From positions 1 through 19,205 of the forward strand of contig CAIYTJ010000261.1 in assembly GCA_903929065.1 (NCBI GenBank): a stretch of 19,205 nt of DNA. The letters run 5' to 3'. The DNA is from an uncultured Bacteroidales bacterium. GTDB lineage: Bacteria; Bacteroidota; Bacteroidia; Bacteroidales; Paludibacteraceae. This document shows, in pieces, positions 14,023 through 19,205 of this stretch. Each line of letters begins with the position of its first letter. The stretch's first letter is position 1. Both the position numbers and the translations under genes were made by a program. The notes under the pieces were generated by a model. That model saw only the letters and a program-made list of their open reading frames with translations, was not told the origin of the DNA and did no database searches.

Positions 14023-15474
14023 ATGCTTAAGCAACAATTACAACAAAAGTTACAACAAAAACTATCGCCTGCGCAGATTCAGGTTATCAAAATGCTCGAA
14101 GTGCCTACTTTGGAGTTGGAAGAGCGCATCCGTCAGGAGTTGGAGGAAAACCCGGCGTTGGAAGAAGGAGCCGAATCGGATAAGGAAACCGAAGAAATGG
14201 ACGACCTGAGCATCGACGACGGCGGCAACAACGATGACTTCGACCCCGAAGAATACATGGCAGACGATGACATTCCCGATTATAAGCTGAAAGCCAATAA
14301 TACGTCGAAGGACGACAAATACGAGGATATTCCCTTTTCGGCGGGAATGACTTTTCATGAATTTCTGGAAGATCAGGTGGGGTTGCTGCAACTCTCGGAA
14401 CACGAACGCCTGCTCACCGAGTACGTGATTGGCAATATCGACGACGAAGGCTACCTGCGCCGCACGCCCGAAGCCATGGTGGACGATATCGTTTTTCAGG
14501 CCGGTGTGGAAACCTCCGATGCGGAAATGCTTCATGTCATCAATCAGGTGCGCCAGCTCGACCCCGCAGGAGTGGGTGCATCGAACCTACAGGAATGCCT
14601 GCTGCTCCAGCTGGAACGGAAAGAACCTTGTAAGCCGGTGACGCTGGCCAAAAAACTGATCAAAGATTATTTCGAAGAATTTTCGAAAAAACATTACGAT
14701 AAAATACAGCGGGGGCTGGACATGGACGATGACATGTTGAAGCAGGTGATGAACGAAATTATCCACCTCAACCCGAAACCGGGAAACTCGTGGGACGGAA
14801 ACATCCTGGAAAAATCGATGACCACCATTGTTCCCGATTTTATACTCGAAAACGACGAAGGTCAGCTTTCCGTTTCGCTGAACAACAGCAACGTGCCTGA
14901 ACTCCGCGTGAACAGTACCTACAACGAAATGTTTCAGGATTACGCCGGTAATAAGCAAAACCAGAACCGCGAAATGAAAGAAGCCGTTCTATTTGTAAAA
15001 CAAAAGATTGATGCTGCTCGTTGGTTTATCGATGCTATAAAACAGCGACAACAAACATTGCTTACCACCATGATGGCCATTGTTGAATTCCAACGGGAAT
15101 TCTTTATCGAAGGCGACGACACGTACATGAAACCCATGATTCTGAAAGATATTGCAGACCGCACAGGATACGATATTTCGACCATTTCGCGCGTAAGCAA
15201 CAGCAAATATATCCAGACCGAATTTGGCATCTTCCCGGTGAAATACTTTTTCTCCGAATCGATGACAAACGACTCCGGCGAGGAAGTTTCCACACGCGAA
15301 ATCAAAAAGATCCTGCAGGATTGCATCGATAACGAGGACAAACGCAAACCGTGGAACGACGAAGCACTGGCCGAAGTGCTGAAAACAAAAGGGTATATCG
15401 TGGCACGCCGCACCGTGGCCAAATACCGCGAACAACTGAATATCCCAGTGGCCCGAATGCGCAGAGAAATATAA
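14023..15474 (+). CDS. rpoN: RNA polymerase sigma-54 factor
   Basis: Sigma-54 directs RNA polymerase to -24/-12 promoters and needs an ATP-dependent activator to open them. The 483 residues cover all regions. The Gln/Leu-rich activator-interacting domain is at 1-50 (MLKQQLQQKLQQKLSPAQIQ, then VPTLELEERIRQELEENPAL). An acidic region II lies at about 50-95, the core-binding domain lies between (NIDDEGYLRRTPEAMVDDI, QLDPAGVGASNLQECLLLQL), and the DNA-binding part has DIADRTGYDISTISRVSNSK. The RpoN box ARRTVAKYRE is at 461-470. No activator gene is in the window. The gene has its own promoter and leads an apparent operon with the PAP2-like gene and prfB. GC content in its 5' half is high for the region. 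Confidence 0.97.
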   Translation: MLKQQLQQKLQQKLSPAQIQVIKMLEVPTLELEERIRQELEENPALEEGAESDKETEEMDDLSIDDGGNNDDFDPEEYMADDDIPDYKLKANNTSKDDKYEDIPFSAGMTFHEFLEDQVGLLQLSEHERLLTEYVIGNIDDEGYLRRTPEAMVDDIVFQAGVETSDAEMLHVINQVRQLDPAGVGASNLQECLLLQLERKEPCKPVTLAKKLIKDYFEEFSKKHYDKIQRGLDMDDDMLKQVMNEIIHLNPKPGNSWDGNILEKSMTTIVPDFILENDEGQLSVSLNNSNVPELRVNSTYNEMFQDYAGNKQNQNREMKEAVLFVKQKIDAARWFIDAIKQRQQTLLTTMMAIVEFQREFFIEGDDTYMKPMILKDIADRTGYDISTISRVSNSKYIQTEFGIFPVKYFFSESMTNDSGEEVSTREIKKILQDCIDNEDKRKPWNDEALAEVLKTKGYIVARRTVAKYREQLNIPVARMRREI

Positions 15475-15497
15475 TGCAGTTGATGTTTTGAGAGATA

Positions 15498-15526
15498 GTA
15501 AATGGTAAATGAATAAATAGCAAATG
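15498..15526 (+). repeat. 7-bp repeats before the PAP2-like gene
   Basis: GTAAATG at 15498-15504 and 15505-15511 are exact tandem copies. AATAAATA and then GCAAATG (15520-15526) are diverged copies. They end 5 nt before the ATG at 15532. Confidence 0.5.
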
Positions 15527-15531
15527 AATTG

Positions 15532-16137
15532 ATGAAGACGTTCTACAAAATAATTTCCCTGGTTTTCCAACCACTGTTGATGCCGACATACGCTATGGCT
15601 ATGTTGATGAACATGGATATTTTTTCACCCATGGCGCTGTTTTGGAGATGGGTTGCTATTATCGGCACCTTTCTTTTTACCGGAATATTGCCTGCGGTTC
15701 CCATTTATCTGATGATGAGACGGGGCGAAGTAAACGATTTGTTTATTTCTAAAAAGGAAGAACGCACCATGCCGTATCTTTTCTCATTTATGGCATACGT
15801 TTTCTGGGCACTTTTCATGTGGCGCACGCTTCAGTTCCCCATGTTTATCGTAGCCATGGGAATGGGTTCGGCCATATCAATTTTCATTATTGTATTTATC
15901 AACCTGAGATGGAAAATCAGTGCTCACGCTGCCGGAATGGGGGGATTTTGTGCTGCAATTTTTGGCGTTTGCTACCGAACTGCTATAAATCCGGTGTGGC
16001 TCTTTTCCATAATCCTGGTAATATCCGCCTTAGTCGCTTTGTCGCGCCTCGAACTGAAGGCACACACTCCCGGACAAGTACTGGCCGGCTTTGCCGTTGG
16101 CTTTGCTGCGGTATTTACACCGAGTTTTTTCTTTTAG
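15532..16137 (+). CDS. PAP2-like integral membrane phosphatase
   Basis: A 201-residue membrane protein with about five to six hydrophobic helices, for example FRWV-like WRWVAIIGTFLFTGILPAVP and FIVAMGMGSAISIFIIVFIN. Traces of the three PAP2 motifs occur in order: KKEERTMP (from K-x6-RP), SAHAAG in place of PSGH, and SRLELKAHTPGQVLAG, which matches SRxxxxxHxxxQVxxG well. The family dephosphorylates lipid phosphates such as undecaprenyl or lipid A phosphates at the membrane. The second motif is altered, so activity is uncertain. The ATG at 15532 is preferred over a TTG one codon earlier. It lies 57 nt after rpoN and 125 nt before prfB on the same strand. Heptamer repeats lie just upstream. Confidence 0.8.
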   Translation: MKTFYKIISLVFQPLLMPTYAMAMLMNMDIFSPMALFWRWVAIIGTFLFTGILPAVPIYLMMRRGEVNDLFISKKEERTMPYLFSFMAYVFWALFMWRTLQFPMFIVAMGMGSAISIFIIVFINLRWKISAHAAGMGGFCAAIFGVCYRTAINPVWLFSIILVISALVALSRLELKAHTPGQVLAGFAVGFAAVFTPSFFF

Positions 16138-16201
16138 ATATTAGCTCCCTTCGGTCGCGATATTAGTAGACAGTTGCTTCGCGATATTAAAATTGATATT
16201 A
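16137..16201 (+). repeat. GATATTA direct repeats with the shared 22-bp element
   Basis: GATATTA occurs at 16137, 16159, 16183 and 16195, spaced 22, 24 and 12 bp. The first two enclose CTCCCTTCG and a TCGCGATATTAG end; that 22-bp stretch (16145-16166) matches 20 of 22 bases with the element on the minus strand at 9749-9770. The TTCGCGATATTA end occurs again at 16178-16189. Confidence 0.7.
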
Positions 16202-16221
16202 AAATAATTAGTATAAACCAA

Positions 16222-16256
16222 GACTATAGACATTTGACTATAGACTTTAGACCACA
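16222..16256 (+). repeat. Five 7-bp tandem units before prfB
   Basis: The units GACTATA, GACATTT, GACTATA, GACTTTA and GACCACA follow one another exactly and end 6 nt before the prfB ATG. All begin GAC. The unit GACTATA also occurs before the radical SAM start in the same orientation. Confidence 0.75.
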
Positions 16257-16262
16257 AAAAGA

Positions 16263-17370
16263 ATGATAACAATAGACCAACTGAAAGATGTGTTGGAACG
16301 CGAGTCCGCGTTGAGGAGGTATCTTTGACGTCGATACGAAATTGATCCAAATAGAAGAAGAAGAATTGCGCACGCAGGTTCCGGGTTTCTGGGACGATGC
16401 CAAAGCGGCGGAAGTGCAAATGCGCAAAGTAAAAGAACTGAAAAACTGGGTGGTTGGGTACAATGAAATCAAGTCGGCTGCCGACGAACTTCAATTGACC
16501 TACGATTTTTACCGCGAGGAAGTCACCACCGAAGAAGAAGTGGATGAAGCGTACCGGCATGTGTTGGAACTGATTGAAACGCTGGAAATGAAAAACATGC
16601 TTTCGCACGAGGAAGACAAGTTTGGGGCGGTGATAAAAATTGTGGGCGGTGCTGGTGGTACCGAAGCACAGGATTGGGCTTCGATGCTTTTCCGGATGTA
16701 TCAGCGCTGGTGCGAACGTCAGAATTATAAATGCGAAATAACCAACTTACAGGAAGGTGAAGAAGCGGGAATTAAAACCGTGACCATGCAGATTGAAGGC
16801 GAAATGGCTTACGGTTATCTGAAAAGCGAAAACGGTGTGCACCGTCTGGTTCGAGTATCACCTTTCAATGCGCAGGGTAAACGTATGACTTCTTTTTGTT
16901 CGGTGTATGTGGTTCCGCTGGTTGACGATACCATTGAAATTGAAGTCAATCCCGGCATGCTTACCTGGGACACTTTCCGTTCGTCGGGAGCAGGCGGCCA
17001 GAACGTAAACAAGGTGGAAACCGGCGTACGTCTGCACTATAAGTTCACGAATCCGGTTACTAATCTGATGGATGAAATTGTGATTGAAAACACTGAAAGC
17101 CGTTCGCAGTTTGGAAATAAGGATAATGCTATCCGCTTGTTGAAATCGCAACTCTACGAACTGGAACTGGAAAAACGTCGTGCTGCATCGGCAGTTGTCG
17201 AAGCTGGTAAAAAGAAAATCGAGTGGGGATCGCAAATTCGCAGTTATGTGTTTGATGACCGCCGTGTAAAAGACCACCGTACCAACTATCAGACTTCAAA
17301 CGTAAACGGAGTGATGGATGGCGATATCGATGCCTTTATCAAAGCGTATTTGATGGAATTTCCGGATTAA
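16263..17370 (+). CDS. prfB: Peptide chain release factor 2, made by +1 frameshift
   Basis: RF2 ends translation at UGA and UAA. The gene is split: a 21-codon frame starts at ATG 16263 and stops at an in-frame TGA (16326-16328). The main frame continues from GAC at 16327. A +1 slip on CTT joins them into 368 residues, the normal RF2 length. In the joined protein the stop-codon tripeptide SPF is at 199-201 (RVSPFNAQGKRMTSF), and the catalytic GGQ is at 244-246 (SSGAGGQNVNKVETG), as in E. coli RF2. The N-terminal domain is complete. It is the last gene of the rpoN operon and is followed by a strong hairpin terminator. The frameshift is autoregulatory in other bacteria: low RF2 favours the slip. 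Confidence 0.96.
16314..16329 (+). promoter_or_regulatory. Programmed +1 frameshift site of prfB
   Basis: AGGAGG (16314-16319), TAT, then CTT TGA C (16323-16329) reproduces the canonical RF2 recoding site. The internal Shine-Dalgarno-like stimulator has the same spacing as in E. coli, and the C after TGA makes a weak stop context. Ordinary gene starts in the window have no such sequence. Confidence 0.95.
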
Positions 17371-17391
17371 ATTTCTGCAATTACTAAAATC

Positions 17392-17435
17392 AAATAGCGT
17401 ATTTCAATCTAAATTAGGATGGAAATACGCTATTT
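17392..17435 (+). terminator. Intrinsic terminator after prfB
   Basis: A perfect 14-bp stem (17392-17405 with 17422-17435) encloses a 16-nt loop, 21 nt after the prfB stop. It is followed by a T-rich stretch (TCTTATTTTC). It should end the rpoN-PAP2-prfB transcript. Confidence 0.8.
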
Positions 17436-17475
17436 TCTTATTTTCTCCGTTTTATAGTTTTTGAATTCCGATTGT

Positions 17476-18585
17476 ATGAAACGATTTTTCCTGTTTTTTC
17501 TTTTGATACTCAGTTTTAGTGCCGTTTTCGGTACCGATTACAGCCGGATTGACAAGCAGTCCGAAACTGTTCCCGCCAAATTAAATACCGCATCTGAAAT
17601 TGCGGCCTATCTTACCCGAAATCTTACCACACCGACCGAAAAAGTTCGTGCTATATATTCCTGGATTGCTCATAATATCCGGTATGATGTGGAAAAAATG
17701 AAGCTGAACGAAACGTATGTAAATCCGCAGGAGCTGGTGGATTATGCTTTGTCGAAAAGAAAAGGTGTTTGTGCCAATTATACGGCATTATTCAATGCCT
17801 GCTGCCTGTCGGTTGGCATTCAGTGCTATGTTATCGAAGGATATGTCCGCCAGAATGGAAAATTGATTTTGAACGGTCATTCGTGGAATGCAGTCCGGAT
17901 GGACAGCCGGTTTTATGAAGTTGATGTTACCTGGGCAGCCGGATATGTGGATAATGATAAATTTACTCCGAGGTATAAGGATGAATATTTCATGGTTTCC
18001 CCATCCGTTTTTATTAAAACGCATATGCCAAATGATCCAATCTGGCAGTTCAGCTCCAATCCGATTACCTTTAAAGAATTTGATACGGCTAATTTTCAAA
18101 AACTTACTATAAAGTCGACGTACAATTTTTCGGATTCCATCCGGGTGCTTTCAAAGCAGAATACTATCGAACAATTGCAGCATAAACGCCGGCGGATGAT
18201 TCAGTGTGGGATAACCAACAGTTTTATAAAATCTGTGTTCGCGGACCTTTGCAATGAAATTACGAATGAAGAACTAAGAATTCAAACCGAAAAATATAAC
18301 AGAGCCGTCAAAGAGATGAATAATGGCGTTATTGATTATAATAAATACGTGACTTACCGGCAAAATTCGGCTATCAAATCAAAAGAAGATGCACGCAAAC
18401 TGATGGATTTATTGAAATCAGCACGCGAAAAAACACAGGAATCATCCAGAATATTATCCTCGGTAAAAACGGATAACCTGAATTTATCAACCGACGTGAA
18501 AAGGTTCAAAAAAGAGATTGAAAGCAAGTTCACGGTGATTGATGCTGAAATTTCGTATGTTTCAAACTATAAAACCAGCTTTTAA
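17476..18585 (+). CDS. Secreted transglutaminase-like protein
   Basis: The chosen ATG at 17476 begins a signal peptide (MKRFFLFFLLILSFSAVFGT); an in-frame TTG at 17461 would add five polar residues and is less likely. The 369-residue protein has a transglutaminase-like (cysteine protease fold) domain at about 50-155. Its catalytic triad is visible as Cys99 in KGVCANYTALFNACC, His135 in NGHSWNAVRM and Asp150 in YEVDVTWAAGYVD. After the domain (ending about 200) comes a long helical, Lys/Glu-rich region to the C-terminus with no known domain. Such proteins may cut or crosslink peptides in the periplasm or at the surface; the substrate is unknown. It stands between the prfB terminator and galK, on the same strand as both. 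Confidence 0.88.
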   Translation: MKRFFLFFLLILSFSAVFGTDYSRIDKQSETVPAKLNTASEIAAYLTRNLTTPTEKVRAIYSWIAHNIRYDVEKMKLNETYVNPQELVDYALSKRKGVCANYTALFNACCLSVGIQCYVIEGYVRQNGKLILNGHSWNAVRMDSRFYEVDVTWAAGYVDNDKFTPRYKDEYFMVSPSVFIKTHMPNDPIWQFSSNPITFKEFDTANFQKLTIKSTYNFSDSIRVLSKQNTIEQLQHKRRRMIQCGITNSFIKSVFADLCNEITNEELRIQTEKYNRAVKEMNNGVIDYNKYVTYRQNSAIKSKEDARKLMDLLKSAREKTQESSRILSSVKTDNLNLSTDVKRFKKEIESKFTVIDAEISYVSNYKTSF

Positions 18586-18593
18586 AACTATTT

Positions 18594-18650
18594 ATGCTAA
18601 ACAACATGATTATTTTGCATGCTAAACAACAGTTTTTATGTTATTTTGCA
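18594..18650 (+). repeat. Duplicated segment with two -7-like boxes before galK
   Basis: ATGCTAAACAACA occurs at 18594-18606 and again at 18619-18631. TTATTTTGCA occurs at 18610-18619 and 18641-18650. Each copy pairs an A-rich motif with TTATTTTG, one base from the TAnnTTTG -7 box. This could be a tandem promoter or a duplicated regulator site for galK. Confidence 0.6.
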
Positions 18651-18682
18651 GGCTTAATCCATAACAACCAATTCAAAATAAA

Positions 18683-19205
18683 ATGACTGTACAAGAATTA
18701 AAATCTGCATTTGAAACTACTTACGGCAAAGTTGCTGAAGCAGTGTATTTTTCACCGGGCCGTGTGAATCTAATCGGCGAACACACCGACTATAACGGAG
18801 GTTCCGTATTTCCTTGCGCCTTGAGTTTCGGTACTTATTTGTTGCTTGCTAAAAACGACAAAAAAGTAATGAATTTCAAATCGTTGAACCAACCGGAAAT
18901 CATTTCGCTTGGTTTCGACCAATTGACTACACCGCTTGATAAATCATGGGTAAACTATCCGCTGGGTGTTATCGCTCAGTTTGTGAAACGTGGTATTGCC
19001 ATTACACAAGGTTACGATTTGCTTATTTGGGGTAATGTACCAAACGGTGCCGGACTTTCTTCGTCGGCAGCTTTGGAAGTGGTGACTGCTTTTGCTTTCA
19101 ACGATCAATTGGGAACAGGCTTCAACCGCACCGTGCTTGCACAAATCGGACAAAAATCAGAACATGAATTCGCGTTGGTAAACTGCGGTATCATGGACCA
19201 GTTTG
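18683..19205 (+). CDS. galK: Galactokinase, 3' end cut by window edge
   Basis: GHMP kinase that phosphorylates galactose to galactose-1-phosphate in the Leloir pathway. The first 174 residues are visible. The galactokinase signature GRVNLIGEHTDYNGG is at 26-40, the ATP-binding GHMP motif NVPNGAGLSSSAALE is near 118-132, and the catalytic Asp172 lies in CGIMDQF at the very end of the window. The ATG at 18683 gives the usual N-terminus (MTVQELKSAFETTYG). No other Leloir gene is in the window. The frame is open to the edge. An unusual duplicated element lies 33-89 nt upstream and may carry its promoter. Confidence 0.97.
   Translation, partial: MTVQELKSAFETTYGKVAEAVYFSPGRVNLIGEHTDYNGGSVFPCALSFGTYLLLAKNDKKVMNFKSLNQPEIISLGFDQLTTPLDKSWVNYPLGVIAQFVKRGIAITQGYDLLIWGNVPNGAGLSSSAALEVVTAFAFNDQLGTGFNRTVLAQIGQKSEHEFALVNCGIMDQF

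Noticed and set aside
15087..15104. GAATTCC-AACG-GGAATTC palindrome
   Set aside because: Lies inside the rpoN coding region and is explained by codons; no sign of regulatory use.
16326..16328. prfB as a pseudogene because of the early TGA
   Set aside because: The TGA is part of the canonical CTT TGA C recoding site with AGGAGG upstream, and the downstream frame is intact.

Overview
The window looks like chromosomal DNA of a member of the Bacteroidota, most likely order Bacteroidales. The protein families point that way: a DUF3078 outer-membrane protein, a FISUMP lipoprotein, and the order pyrE, SRPBCC, argH. At least seven genes carry a TAnnTTTG -7 element, and gene starts lack Shine-Dalgarno sequences. 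GC is moderate in housekeeping genes and low in the accessory ones. No tRNA, rRNA, transposase, prophage or CRISPR array was seen.

Layout. Bases 1-849 hold the 5' part of a secreted AT-rich protein on the minus strand, cut by the window edge. A 436-bp gap with a possible gene remnant follows. Minus strand 4347-1286 carries yraN, pyrE, an SRPBCC protein and argH. Divergent from yraN run a small ribbon-helix-helix protein, rmuC and a DUF3078 protein (4479-7631, plus). A minus-strand HD hydrolase and a plus-strand 3-methyladenine glycosylase (tag) share a divergent promoter region. dnaG and a radical SAM protein run on the minus strand (11727-8902). An accessory patch (11862-13948) holds a FISUMP lipoprotein and an unidentified helical protein and is bounded by two related palindromes. 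rpoN, a PAP2-like membrane protein and prfB (14023-17370, plus) form a likely operon ending in a strong hairpin. A secreted transglutaminase-like protein and the start of galK finish the window.

The gene set covers core information processing (DnaG, sigma-54, RF2), nucleotide and arginine synthesis (PyrE, ArgH), DNA maintenance (RmuC, YraN, Tag) and envelope proteins. prfB is complete only if ribosomes make the classic +1 frameshift at CTT TGA C, with an AGGAGG stimulator just upstream.

The most unusual signals are non-coding. (1) Four genes that appear to be internal operon members (SRPBCC, radical SAM, PAP2, prfB) each have imperfect 7-bp tandem repeats ending 3-8 nt (PAP2: 5 nt) before the start codon. 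In front of radical SAM and prfB the heptamers share the unit GACTATA and lie below a shared 22-bp element. (2) Eight units of an exact 21-bp period lie upstream of the unidentified 231-aa protein. (3) Two related palindromes built on GGTGACT/AGTCACC flank the accessory patch. (4) A duplicated segment with two -7-like boxes lies before galK. Family names are from memory of the families; no search was run.
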